Source: Alopecurus myosuroides
Lineage: Eukaryota > Streptophyta > Magnoliopsida > Poales > Poaceae
Direction: 5' to 3'
Assembly: GCA_028641055.1 (NCBI GenBank)
Contig: CM054062.1
Coordinates: 171,189,715-171,253,714, forward strand
DNA length: 64,000 nucleotides
The notes beneath the pieces are model-generated. The model worked only from the letters and a program-made list of their open reading frames with translations. It had not been told where the DNA came from and ran no database searches. The position numbers and the translations under genes are program-made. Numbering within the stretch: the stretch's first letter is position 1; each line of letters opens with the position of its first letter. Positions 31,773 through 43,237 of the stretch are shown piece by piece.

Positions 31773-34700
31773 ATGAAAGGGGTTTTTTGGAATACTGATG
31801 GATTTGGAGATATTGCTAAGCATTTAACTGTCAATGAGATGGTTAGAGATCTGCAGCTGGACTTTGTTGCTGTCTTGGAAACTGGTAGGTCTAGTTTCGA
31901 GCAACGTTTGTTATCTCATTTATCAGGGGGTCGTGATTTTGGTTGGCATTGTTTACCACCACAGGGGAGATCAGGAGGGATACTAGTTGGTTTTAACAAT
32001 GCCATTCTAACTGTTCAGAAAGTGGTTGCGGGGGATTTTTCTGTTAAATTTCACCTACGAACCAAGGAAGATGGTTTCCTTTGGGCATTGGTAGTAGTTT
32101 ATGGGGCTGCTCAAGATGATAAAAAACCAGTTTTCCTTTCCGAATTGGTCAGGATTTGTGATAGTGAGTCTCGTCCTATGGTGGTAGGGGGAGATTTCAA
32201 CATAATGAGGAGACCGAATGAAAAGAGTAGTGACAATTTTAATACACGATGGCCGTCTATTTTTAATGCCATTATTGAGAGTTTAGATCTAAAAGAGTTA
32301 GAAATGTCTGGAAGACAATACACTTGGGTTAGTAGACGAGAGGTAACTACATATGAGAAGTTAGATCGTGTACTAGCAAGTGTTGAATGGGAGCAGAAAT
32401 TTCCACTTGTTTCGGTTCAGGCTTTGTCCAGGACTGGCTCTGATCATGTTCCCTTGTTATTGGACTCAGGGAATTCGGTTCACAAAGGAAACAAATCCAC
32501 ATTTTCGTTTGAGTTATCTTGGCTTAGACAGGATGGATTTTGTGATATGGTTAAAAAAGAGTGTGTGTCTCATCGGATGGGTGATTCACCAATTGAAGTA
32601 TGGCAAAACAAAATTAGACATCTTCGGAGTTTTCTACGGGGATGGGCTAAAAATATGAGTGGAGAGTATAAGATTTTGAGAGATAAACTAATTCTCTTGA
32701 TCAATGAGCTAGATATTAAAGCGGAGACTATGACTCTTTCTGATGAGGAGAGAAAGTCTAAAAGGGAGGCTGATTCGTATCTAGCTAAGCTCTGAAGGGA
32801 TGAGGAGTCTAAGTGGGCTCAAAGGGCTAAAATGAGACACATTAAAGAAGGGGGAGATAATACAAAATACTTTCACTTAATGGCTAATGGGAAACATAGG
32901 AAGAAAAAGATATTTCAACTAGAACAGGATGAAGGGACCATTGTTGGTCAACAGAACCTGCAAGTTTTCATATCTGAATATTACAAAAAATTATTTGGCC
33001 CATCAGATAAAACATCTATTTCACTTGATGAGGGTAGAACTGCTGACCTGCCTCAAGTATCTTTAGATGAAAACAATGTTTTAACTGCCCCTTTTACTGA
33101 AGAGGAGGTTTTAGAGGCAATAGATCAAATGGAACTTAATAAAGCACCGGGACCGGATGGGTTCCCGGCAGAGTTCTATAAGAAGTTTTGGGAGGTGCTT
33201 AAAGTCGACATGATGCCCATGTTTGCTCAATTACATGCTGCTGAGCTGCAACTATTTAAGTTGAATTTCGGGGTGATCACTCTTTAACCTAAAAAGGAGG
33301 ATGCATCTAGGATTGAGCAGTATAGACCCATTTGCCTACTAAATGTAAGCTTCAAGATATTTACGAAGGTTGGTACTAATAGAGTCACTGCGATTGCGCA
33401 GCGTATTATTAAACCAACTCAATCTGTTTTTCTACCTGGTAGAAATATTTTAGAAGGAGTAGTGGTCTTACATGAAACTATTCATGAGCTTCACACTAAG
33501 AAACTCAATGGAGTTTTATTTAAAATTGATTTTGAGAAAGCATATGACAAAGTTAGTTGGTCTTTTCTGCAACAAACACTTAGGATGAAAGATTTTTCTC
33601 CTCTGTGGTGTGACTGGGTAGCGAGATTTGTTCAGGGAGGGAGTGTGGGAATAAGGGTAAATGACTATATTGTTCATTATTTCCAAACTCTAAATGGATT
33701 AAGACAGGGAGACCCGTTATCTCCCATTTTATTTAATCTCGTTGCTGATATGTTAGCCGTCCTAATTGCTAGGGCAAAGGAAGATGGTAGTGTTGGGAGT
33801 CTTGTACCTCATTTGGTGGATGGGGGGTCTCAATTCTACAATACGCAGATGATACAATTTTGTTCATGGAACATGACCTTGATAAGGCTGTCAATATTAA
33901 ATTAATATTTGCATTATTTGAACAATTATCAGGTCTTAAAATAAATTTTCATAAGAGTGAAATTTTTTGTTTCGGTGATGCAGTCCAATCTGTGGATGAG
34001 TACCGTCACATTTTTGGATGTGATGTGGGTAAGTTACCCTTTAAGTACTTGGGTATCCCGATTCATTATAGAAAATTATTGAATAAAGAATGGGGTCCAA
34101 TTGAGGACCGATTTGAAAACAAATTGAGTACTTGGATAGGAAAACTGCTCTCTTATGGAGATAGATTGGTGCTTATTAATTCGGTTCTATCGAGTTTACC
34201 TATGTTTTTCTTATCCTTTTTTGAGATACCTATTGGGGTACGGAAAAAAATGGACTTCTATAGATCGCGATTTTTCTGGCAGAGTGATCAAAAGAAGAAA
34301 AAATATAGATTAACTCGGTGGAATATAATATGTCGACCCAAAGATCAGGGGGGTTTGGGTATTGAGGTTTTAGAGATTAAGAATAAGTGTCTCCTAAGCA
34401 AATGGCTTTACAAACTCCTTACGGAAGAGGGGGTGTGGAGTGAGATACTGCATAGTAAATATATTAAAGATGTACCGTTGCAACAGGTGGAAGTGAAACA
34501 TACTGACTCACCCTTCTGGAAAGGGTTGATGCGAGTCAAATCTGATTTTTTTGCACGGGTACACATACGGTAGGGGATGGTCAAACCATACGTTTCTGGG
34601 AAGACATTTGGTTAGGTGATACTACTTTGGCTGCACAGTATCCAACCCTTGATAATGTGGTAAGACATAAAGATGTTTATGTCTCACATGTCTTATGGAA

Positions 34701-35445
34701 TGATCATCCAAATATTGTGTTCAGAAGAGCGCTTACAGGGGATAAATGGGACGCATGGTTGCATTTGGTTGAACGCTTAATGAACATATCTAATTCGAGT
34801 AGTCCTGATTATTTCAAGTGGAAGCTAACTACGTCTGGCATTTTTACTGTTAAGTCTTATTATGAGGACTTAATGAATGAGGGGACGAAATGTTTACGGA
34901 GATACATATGGAAAATAAAAGTACCACTTAAGATAAAAATATTTATGTGGTTCCTTTATCGTAAGGAATTGTTGACAAAAGATAATTTGGCTAAACGGAG
35001 TTGGGTGGGTTGCTCGAATTGTGTGTTCTGTGGTGATCAAGAAACTATAAAACATTTATTTATCTCTTGTGAATTTGCAAAACGTATATGGCGTTTGATT
35101 CATTTCACTTTTAGTATTAAAGCACCGTCATCGATTAACAATTTATTTGGGGATTGGTTAGATGGGATTGATAGAAAAATGAAAGCTAGCATACGTATTG
35201 GTATATGTGCTTTTCTTTGGGCAATTTGGAATTGCAGAAACGATGTTATTTTTAACAAGATGGAAGCTGGGCACTTTTTGCAGGTTATACACAGAGCCAC
35301 CAATTGGATTCACCAATGGTCGCTCCTCTCCCCGGAAGAGCAGCGTGGAAGGTTGGATACAGGATGTGCACGATTAATGGCGGTCGTGCGGGCTATCTTC
35401 AGTCAGGGTGACTGGCAGCACACTAGGAGGTTACAATATGTGTAG
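31773..35445 (+). pseudogene. LINE ORF2: endonuclease-reverse transcriptase, inactivated
   Basis: The product would nick target DNA and copy the LINE RNA at the nick. Domains are all recognisable: an AP-type endonuclease (31773 to about 32480, with GGDFNIM and GSDHVPLL), RT (KAPGPDGFPAEFY near 33150; KIDFEKAYDKVSW near 33520; GLRQGDPLSP near 33700; YADD at 33842-33853) and a C-terminal Cys/His zf-RVT domain (near 34990-35080). Lesions are an in-frame TGA at 32793-32795, an in-frame TAA at 33285-33287, a frame change in a G run near 33819-33828 just before YADD, and another near 34550-34570. It is dead by four independent lesions. Confidence 0.88.
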
Positions 35446-35647
35446 TCTTCGTTTGTTTAGATGGCTAATCTTTTTAGCCACTCTGGAGTTCAGCTGAGAT
35501 GTAATAATTTCGTTTATACACTTGATACCGGATGATTTCTTAATAAATAAGCCGTGTGCATCTACTGGATGCAGAGGCTGGGATTTTCCGTTTCAAAAAA
35601 AAAATTATTTGTCACGTCAGAATTTTTCCTACGTAGCGTTGATGTTA

Positions 35648-35770
35648 CTCCTTCCGTCCCAAATTAATTGTCTCAAAGTTGGACAAAAATGAGTGTATCT
35701 AGACATGTTTTAGTGTTAAATACATCTATTTTTTTGCAATTTTGATACAATTAATTTGGGCCGGAGGGAG
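35648..35770. mobile_element. Stowaway-type MITE, 123 bp
   Basis: Terminal inverted repeats ctccttccgtccc and its complement ending ggccggagggag, flanked by TA on both sides (35646-35647, 35771-35772). These features define Stowaway (Tc1/mariner-derived) MITEs. The interior shares a long stretch with the MITE at 38931. Confidence 0.88.
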
Positions 35771-35772
35771 TA

Positions 35773-36834
35773 CTACTTATGTTACTCCTACTATGGCTAG
35801 CCTTAGCCGACCGAAATAAATACAAATCTCATAGTTCGGGCTTTTCTCCGTGTCATGCCAAGCCATCTCACCGACGGAGCGTGTCAAGTGAACAAACTCG
35901 CGAGCACTACAAGCACCACCGCTCCTAGAACGTGGTTGGCCGGGTTTCGTGAGGGCAGAAAGTGGCCGGCCAGGACCCTAGCGTGGTCGTCCAAATGTCT
36001 GCCCCGAACAGAAGCGGCTTCGCTCACTGCTGCGGTAAGCTCACACTCGTCTCCTCCGTCCCGCTGACCGACTCCACGTCTCCATCCCCCCACCGGCGGA
36101 AATGCCTATAGATTAGCGCCGACAAAGGCTAGCAGATTCGGAATCTAGGAGAGGGAGCGATATGATCCGGTCCGCACCCAGCCGTATCCTGCCTGCTGGA
36201 GTGCTGGTCAAAAGGCCCTCCGGTTGTGGTAATGTGGTCACAGCTTGACACGAGGTAATGTGGTCGTCGCGTCGCGTGAGTGTGGTGTGATGACAACTCT
36301 TGCGCACGGCATTTTGGCTACCGGTTCACGATGACAACTCTTGCGAGTCAAAGCGTCATGCTCCACTTTGGAGACGAGAACGGGTGAGTCTACTCGGGTC
36401 TGGTGGTCTGATCAGCAGCGTCGAGTCAAGCCGGTTATAATTTGTCCTCTGCTTCTCTCCTCTTGGCTTTGGATTTGTCAACACAAAACATGAGAAAAGA
36501 CGAACCATGTCTTCCACGTGTTGCGGTCTTTGGCTCTTGAGGAAGCAGAATTCAGTGCCGGAAATCGATTGGAACCACCTAGATCGCAAATTCGGAGAAC
36601 AACTTTACTTTCATGAGCATGGCTGTTTTTCAGCTGAAAATAGCGTCTCATGGACCGTCGGCGCGGCGTGGGGCGCTTTCCAACCGTGACCCCAAGATAA
36701 CAACACGGTATTTAACAAAAAGAAATGACAAATGTCGATGAATTTGAACGAAATTTAGACGATTTAATTACATATGGCCGAATAAAGGCGAATTCATTAC
36801 CGTGATTAGAAATTTTAAAAACCTAAATCTACGT
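35773..36834. other. Intergenic sequence without a supported gene
   Basis: About 1.06 kb of low-copy-looking sequence. Short ORFs (for example near 35855-36093 and 36356-36689) have no recognisable domains and overlap on both strands. The right end (from about 36660) looks like the 3' flank of the decayed minus-strand gene that follows. Confidence 0.5.
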
Positions 36835-37892
36835 CTAGTCCATGCCGAGGAGGCGGTAGAAAGCTGAGTAGTCGCCGCAGTCATCGTCGCCGCAGTCGCT
36901 CGACGGCACCTCTTTCGAGGCGGCGTGGCTAGAGCCCTGGCCGTAGTCTCCATGACCTGCTCGGCCCTAGAGCGGCATGGCCACTGTCGCCGTCGAGCAC
37001 GATGACGTCGTCCTCGTCATGACCGCCGCGCCGCGAGGTGAACTCCTCCGGGGCATGGCGCTGCTTCTTCACTTCCTCGGCAATGTGGTCCTTCCACGAC
37101 CATGCGAGAGCCTTCATCATGTCTACCTCCAGATCGGCGTCCTCCTCCTTCTTGGGCCGAACCAGGGGGAGGTGGCCTCTGGGCGGCAAGGGTGTGCGCC
37201 ACTACCCGATGACAATGCCATGGGCGTGCGCGTGTAGGGGGAGCGGAAACAGGCTCGGCCTTCACAGGGCAGAGGCAACAACACCGCCAGACAACTGCGA
37301 GTGCGACGATGAGGAGGAGGACGTGGTCGCCATCCTCCTCGCCGTCCACACGCTCCCATGGTGCCAGGGGGAGCTCGAAATGTTCAGCGGTGCGTGCGGG
37401 GGTAGCCCAGTTGTGGGCTGTTGCGGTTCTCGATGTGCGCGAGGACGGAGGCCAACGTGCGCCCAGGAGCTACCCACGGGCGGCGGCGGCCCTCGGAGTT
37501 GTCGCGCGGCGCCGCCAGAAGAGGGTCGTCGTAGGCCTCGAGTTGCTGGGTGCGACGCTCTGTGAAGAACACCGTCCACGCGCTATAGTTGGCGAGGTGG
37601 AAACGCGGCTCGACGTGTTGCTCCTCCGGCAGGGCGGCGCGCGCGGCCTTGATCTCCGCGACAGGCCGCCCATGCTGGGAGGCACGCATATCCGGCGGCA
37701 CGGGTGGCCCGCCTTGTACAGAAGTCGGGCCTCCTCTTCATGGAGCCAGCGGCTCCTGAAGCCATTCGCAGCGGCAGAGTCGCCAGGGTAACACTCTGGC
37801 ATTGCTTTTGCGATGTGGTCTGGGGCAAGAAGGCGAAAGAAGGGGTGGCCGAGAGGAGATGTTCGGCGAGCAGGTAGCTCTGTGGACGGCAA
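36835..37892 (-). pseudogene. Decayed minus-strand protein gene of unknown function
   Basis: Read on the minus strand, an ordered set of protein pieces lies in different frames. The N-terminal piece (from 37892; contains HPFFRLLAPDHIAKAMPEC and an EEARLLYKAG segment) is followed by a piece at about 37701-37384 (ALPEEQ..., YSAWTVFFTERR, APGRTLASVLAHIE), a Ser-rich linker near 37300, an acidic piece at 37189-36930 (ALAWSWKDHIAEE) and a C-terminal DYSAFYRLLGMD ending at a TAG at 36835-36837. The pieces resemble, from memory, a multicopy family of uncharacterised Triticeae proteins; this was not searched. At least two frame changes are needed to read through, so I call a pseudogene. Introns cannot be excluded for some of the frame changes. 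Confidence 0.55.
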
Positions 37893-38287
37893 TAGGAAGG
37901 GTTTTTATGAAGGCAAGGGGGCGCCGGACGTGGGGAAGCTGCGCCCCCACATAGTCGATTGACTACTTGGGGAGTCTCCGCGCCAGTGGCATTAACGCGC
38001 GCGGGAGCCGAGGAAGGCGAACCTCTCTCTCACCGACAAGGCGGATCCACACGACGGGAAAATGTCCGGGTCCGCGGCGAGAAAGTACGCGGGTCCACAC
38101 GGCAGGAAAATGCGCGGAACTGTTTTTGCACCCTTTCCCTTTAGCCGGCACCCCCAAACGCCGCCCTAGCACTAGGTTTGGCCTGGGTCCACCGGCACCA
38201 TTTCCGGCCCAAACTGGGCTCCTAGGGACACGACTGGGCAGATTTTTCTGCCACTTGGGGGCGAACCCTAGCTTCACAAATCCCTTA
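37893..38287. other. Intergenic, GC-rich, no supported gene
   Basis: A sequence with a repeated phrase (gcgggtccacacg/ggatccacacgacggga types near 38040-38110). Overlapping ORFs on both strands lack domains. It would include the upstream region of the decayed gene. The last three bases (tta) are the TSD of the following MITE. Confidence 0.5.
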
Positions 38288-38641
38288 GGGCATCCAAAGT
38301 GTGTAGGAAGCCAAATATGCCACCTAGATAAAATATAGCAACGATGCCATAACTTATTTTTTCCTACAACGTTGCCAAAGCCAAATGAAGCCATAGCGGG
38401 ACCCACAGAGGATTAATCAACCAATAGTTACGTCAGCTACATGGACCGTCAGCTGCACATAGACCACATCGTTCTCTCTCCTTGCATGCAACAGAACATG
38501 CATATTTTATTTGGAATAAAAGGTTTGGCATCGGCGCATGTAGTTGCTCCCACTCCAAATTATTTGGCTTTGGCACCTCTACAATGTACAAAACCAATGC
38601 CAAAAGCCAAATTAGCTATTTGGCATACACTGTGGATGCTC
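38288..38641. mobile_element. Tourist/Harbinger-like MITE, 354 bp
   Basis: The left end gggcatccaaagtgtgtagg and the complement of the right end gagcatccacagtgtatgcc are imperfect inverted repeats. TTA lies on both sides (38285-38287 and 38642-38644), the target preference of PIF/Harbinger elements and their MITEs. No coding capacity. Confidence 0.72.
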
Positions 38642-38644
38642 TTA

Positions 38645-38928
38645 TACTACTGAAGCATGGAGGGCACAAAGTAGTACCTACTACTTACAATACATAGCCG
38701 GTGAATCGGACAGCAGCGAAGCGGTTTTGCGTGTCCACAATTTGGCCAAAGTTGGCAATACCAAATGAACCAGAGCGGCCAATATTGGCATGGTAGGTTT
38801 TGGCAACAATCCAAACATACCCAGAACCATAAATATTTTGGTAGGGCTGGTCGTCCAAAGTACCAGAAAACCAAACACGCTCCCACAGCAGACCCAACTT
38901 CTTACGGAATTCAAATCTTCGAAGGATG
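38645..38928. other. Intergenic, possible decayed MITE
   Basis: About 280 bp with many tggtttggcaa/ttggcaataccaaa type phrases and a minus-strand gcgtgtttggtt motif near 38870, reminiscent of Tourist ends. I could not find a matching pair of ends or a target duplication, so no element is called. Confidence 0.4.
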
Positions 38929-38930
38929 TA

Positions 38931-39053
38931 CTCCCTCCGTCTCGTATTAATTGTCTCAAAGTTGGACAAAAGTGAGTGTATCTAACACTAAAACATGTCT
39001 AGATACATCCACTTTTATCTAACTTTGAGACTATTATTTTGAGACGGAGGGAG
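38931..39053. mobile_element. Stowaway-type MITE, 123 bp, second copy
   Basis: Ends ctccctccgtctc and its complement gagacggagggag, flanked by TA (38929-38930, 39054-39055). It has the same length and the same aattgtctcaaagttggacaa interior block as the copy at 35648-35770, so they are one family. Confidence 0.9.
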
Positions 39054-39055
39054 TA

Positions 39056-40675
39056 GTACAAAGCACTTCATTTAACAGTAGCTAGCTCGCCGTGAAGACA
39101 AATGAAATCAGCGCTGGATAAGAGTTAAGAAGACCTGACTAGAACAAATAATGTTCAATCACTTCAATGTACAAACATAATACTCCAGTAACTCACACGT
39201 ACTCTTCCTCTCTTATTCCGGCCACACTACCAACTTCTGCACCAAAAGTAGCAAAGAAATACGTAGCTAAAGCGCCATTACAGTTCCAAAGCACCATGCA
39301 ACAGCCAACAGGAAAAACTACTGAACCCACAATTAACTACAGCTATTCAAGGAACGTCCGGCAAGCTGACTATCACTATCACCAGCTTATTCTCATGGAT
39401 TGATTTAGCTACATATTCACAGGCTACATGTAGAGGTAGCATGCCAGCAACTCTGCTACTACACAACGTTTTCACTCGTCACGGAATATTTACCAGGTGT
39501 ACTTATCTATAGATTTGTGTTCGGTCACATTTATTAAGTGATACGATCAGCACGCTTAATTGGCTACCAAAACTTGGTTTCATGTACCCTCGAGTTGTAT
39601 TGTGATCTCTCTGGCCACGGACATTGCCGGGCACAATTTAAAGAACCGCAACAAGTTCCCTCAAAAAAAATTTAGCAAAGCAGTCTTACGGAAAATGTTG
39701 GGGAATCCCCCTGCTTTTAGTTAGTCAATATATAAAAAAAAAGGTCAATAACCTCCACTCCTCCCATTGAATTCTTAGATAACATAAATAGCCTGAAATC
39801 TGTACAATCCTGCCTAGAAAAGTAAATCCGACCTGAAGTTAGCAGAGAGCGGTTTTCCTAGCTCATGAAAAAAAAAGGACTTAGTGTTCGTTAACTGTGA
39901 AATAACCACTTCATCACAAAAAGTCAAAAACAACATGATACTACATTATTTGATATTGGTATCTACTGTATGCGACTAGCACAATGGTAGTCAAAATATG
40001 AAAGCTAATTTGATAATATATTTTGGTCAAAATCAAAATTTCACAATCTGAGGCGATTTTGCATTTCTCAACTAGACATATGTCCAAAATGAACTCATTA
40101 TAACTAGAAACCAACAGTTACTACATTTACGAACGATAGAGGAAACAACATTGACATCTTACACACATATATAGCCAAGGCCAAAAAATACAATGTTCCT
40201 GGAACCTATATCTATATGTTCGAATTAAGCAAATCATTAAGACCCTAGGGTACGAGAAATGTTAATCGAACAGAGAAATGCTTAAGGAAATTTCGAGATC
40301 AAGACCAGGCCTGTTCATCAAGGTCTGAAACAATATCACCACTTTATGTAGAAAATGTGTGTCTTCCAATAGCATATTGTTATGCCTTAAGGTTATACCA
40401 ACATCTTTATTTACTACCATGAAAAAGGCTGGATCACAGTTAGGCGTCATACAAAAAATAAACTCTTAAAATAAGTTTAATACAATATATATGATCATAC
40501 AATATACCAATCAAAGAATATACTGTGTAAAGATGTCATGATGTGCTTCATAACAACACAGTTGTAAATTGAACCCCCAAAGCCACAAGTATATAAAACA
40601 ATTTGAAGTAACTCACAGTTTCGGTGTCAGGGATGGATTACAGTGGTAGTACATAAGGGAGCTTGAAGAACATCC
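39056..40675. other. Intergenic and 3' flank of the TPR gene; nothing else recognised
   Basis: 1.6 kb of AT-rich sequence with only short, domain-free ORFs. The right-hand few hundred bases are downstream of the minus-strand gene and should contain its 3' UTR and polyadenylation site, which I could not place. Confidence 0.5.
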
Positions 40676-42194
40676 CTAGTCAGCCATTTTGTTCAATCGA
40701 TGAATCATACTCCTGGCAAGCCTATTACTGGGGTCAATCTTCAGAACCAAACGCAGGTCATCTGCCCCAAGCCTGTATTTCTCGCTGCTCTCGTATAGGA
40801 GAGCCCGCTGCACCAGCACCGACACATTCTCCTTATCTTGCTCTAGTACCTGCACAATGCACAAAACCAGCATAACTTAAGCAGTGAGACCTCCCAGCCC
40901 AGTAGGTCCGGGCTAACAAATACATTAGGGACATTGGATATACCTTCGAACAGTCAGCAATAGCCTTCTTGTACTCGCCGACCTCCTTGTAAGACGAGGC
41001 CCTTGATGATAACACCTCTGCAATGCCAGCATTTTTCCCAGTCTTCTCGATGAGCAGAACAGCCCAAGACAACCATTTAATAGCATCAGCATACTGCCCA
41101 CTCTTGTAATTGTCCATTCCTTTTGCCTTAGCAGCAGATGCCGTCAAGCCAGACGGTGGTGCTGGTAGTCCGTCCAGCTCTGTGGTTGTGCCACCGCTGT
41201 CACCACCACCAACATAGTCCGACTCCACGTCCACCCAACCATCCATCTCACCAAACATGTCACCACCACCATTACTCGCCGCAGAAGCAGCTGGTGCAGA
41301 TGAAGGAAACAGCGTGTCAAAATGATCTACGCCAGAGTTCACCGGTGCAGCAGCCGTCGCTGGAGTGGGTGGAGGTGTAACAGTGGAAGGCTTCGTGCTA
41401 CTCTGGAAGCTACTGAATCCAGCGCCGGCACTCTGGAAACCGCTGAATCCGGCGTCGGTGCCCGAACTCACGCCCTGAAACGCGCCAAATCCCTGATCCG
41501 ATTTGAGCGAACCTGTCTGCTTTGCAGCATTCATAGAGGCAGGCTTCGCCGCGAACGGATCAATGGAACCGAAGGGATCCTTCTTCTGCATCATGGGCTG
41601 TGCTGCGGTAGCCGACGCCATGCCCACCGGCTTCATCGGCCGGCCACCAACCCCGTACCCACCAGATGCCATGGGCGCCCCGGTAGATTTCGGGAGCGTG
41701 CTCGCCATACCGCCCATCGAGAAGGAAGAGCTGTTGGTACTAGGGTTGGCTCCCGCTGGCCTGGAGGGTTGGGCCGCGGCGGATCTGAGCGGCGCGTTGG
41801 ACTGGGCGCGGGTGGAACCAAGCGCGGGGCCGAGGAGGTCGCTGAAGAGGTTGGGGTTGTTGGACTGGGGGAGGCCGATGCCAGAGGAGGGCGCGGTGGC
41901 GGACCAGCTCCGGCCGGAGATGTCGCCGACCATGGAGACAGGCCCGGATCCGAGCGCCGTGGCAGCGGCGGGGGATGGCTGATGAGTCCAGGACGTCTTG
42001 GCCGGCTGGTGTGACCATGTGTTTGTGGTAGCTGGCCTCGTTGAAGGGTTGGTGGCGCCGCCTGGCCTCTGGTCGCGGAGGGGGCGGGAGCCGGAGGAGC
42101 GGGAGGTGTTGGCGCCAAAGTCGAAGTTGTAGGAGTCGAAGGAGTTTGTGGTGGTGGGACGGGAGGAGGATCGGTCGCCGGAGTAGGAGTTCAT
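40676..42194 (-). CDS. TPR-domain protein with DPF/FxxF-type motifs (474 aa, two exons)
   Basis: Exon 1 is 42194 to 40944 and exon 2 is 40849 to 40676, with a 94-bp intron bounded by GT and AG; the joined frame has no break and ends TAG. The ATG has a strong context (gccaccATGa). Residues 1-350 are Ser/Gly/Pro/Ala-rich and probably disordered. They hold short phenylalanine motifs: NLFSDLLG near 115, two DPF motifs (206 and 212), three GFxxFQ repeats (235-264) and DHFDTLF near 290. Residues 352-470 form a TPR-like helical region (YKSGQYADAIKWLSWAVLLIE..., ...YKEVGEYKKAIADCSKVLEQD..., ALLYESSEKYRLGADDLRLVLKIDP). DPF and FxxF motifs bind clathrin-adaptor ear domains in known endocytic proteins, so a vesicle-traffic scaffold role is plausible but inferred. 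It is the only intact cellular gene in the window. Confidence 0.85.
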
Positions 42195-42474
42195 GGTGGC
42201 CGGTGACGGGGAAGATCTGCGAGGAGAGGAGAGACGAGGCGATGGGGGTGGCTCTCTCCTCTGTTTTTATTTTTATTTTTTTATTCTTTTCTGGTGCCTC
42301 GTTGCTTTGGTGGAAGCTGCGGTGGGAGCAATATAGGTGCCGCCAGGGAAGTGTGCGCTGTCGGGTGTGGCCGTTGCTGCTGCTAATTTTCGTCGGTGAG
42401 CTTCAACTTTTTCCCTGCCTTTTTTATGCTTTTTTGGTACCTGCACGGCATGTCTTGTTCTACATTGGCGTTAA
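42195..42474. promoter_or_regulatory. 5' UTR and proximal promoter region of the TPR gene
   Basis: 280 bp between the ATG and an upstream MITE. The first about 70 bases (minus strand) are C/T-rich, as in plant 5' leaders. No clear TATA box was found, which is common for housekeeping plant genes. The last three bases (taa, 42472-42474) are the MITE target duplication. Confidence 0.5.
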
Positions 42475-42897
42475 GGCCTCCTTTGATTCACGCGATTTTT
42501 TAGGAAAAGTAAAGAATTTGTTTTCCTATAGGAATTTGTACCGTAGCGAAGGAATGTACGACGAAGGGAATTTTCTTTTGCAACCAGATTCCTACAAGGA
42601 AACACGGGAAAGAAAAAATCCACTCAAACCTTTTTCTTCCATTTCTTTGCAAGGAACGAGGCAATGGATGCTATTTTTGCTGTTGCGACCACTGCAGGAC
42701 AATTAATCGCATGGCCTCTTGAGAATTTAAGCTAATCAAGTTCATTAAGAATCCATGTTGAATTCCTCTACTGTTCCTTTCCTGCATTTCAAACGACGAC
42801 TAAAGGAAAATTCCCTTGATCTCGTTTTCCACTTGCATTCCTATTCAATTCATGTTCCTATTCCTGCATTTTGAAATCCTATGAATTAAAGAAGGTC
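42475..42897. mobile_element. Tourist/Harbinger-like MITE, 423 bp, upstream of the TPR gene
   Basis: Ends ggcctcctttgattca and, on the complement, gaccttctttaattca, followed on both sides by a GATTT-type extension. TAA flanks both ends (42472-42474, 42898-42900). Length, ends and 3-bp target fit Tourist-like MITEs. No coding capacity. Confidence 0.8.
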
Positions 42898-43237
42898 TAA
42901 GTCTTTTCCAGGGATTGACACGGTGCCTTGCAGGTGAAGTTACTAACAACTAATCGAATTTTGCTTGGTCGTATTGTAAAAGGAACCCATCCAATATGAA
43001 GAAGAACGACAAGAACACAGGAGGCACCGTCATGAGAAATTGAGAAGCGCATCAGAGGTGTTCATCGTCGGCAACTAAGTGTGAAGGCGGGGATGAATCA
43101 TGGGACGCATACATCTTAGTTTTGGTCGCATCTTTCATGGTGTTGCCAATACGTCGTGCTAGAAAGTAAGGCGGGATATTTGTATTTTTTTAAGGGGTCT
43201 TATGGAGGAAAAAGTTACATTGCAAGATAGAAAAAAA
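42898..43237. other. Intergenic, nothing recognised
   Basis: About 340 bp without a supported frame or repeat ends. It runs into a LINE remnant. Confidence 0.4.

Larger units (their letters stand above)
28456..35604 (+). mobile_element. LINE (non-LTR retrotransposon), main part, with poly(A) tail
   Basis: In order: the end of the 5' region, ORF1 with a zinc knuckle, ORF2 with AP-endonuclease, RT and a C-terminal zf-RVT-like domain, a short 3' UTR (aataaataagccgtgtgcat region near 35540) and ten A residues at 35595-35604. Endonuclease type, YADD box and poly(A) end are typical of plant L1-like LINEs. ORF2 is broken, so it is inactive. The outer LTR element lies in its 5' part, hence the LINE is older than all elements at 1370-28450. 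Confidence 0.9.

Noticed and set aside
36977..37791. Plus-strand ORFs of 86-175 codons across the decayed gene
   Set aside because: The minus strand gives coherent protein pieces in order; the plus-strand frames look like composition-driven shadows.
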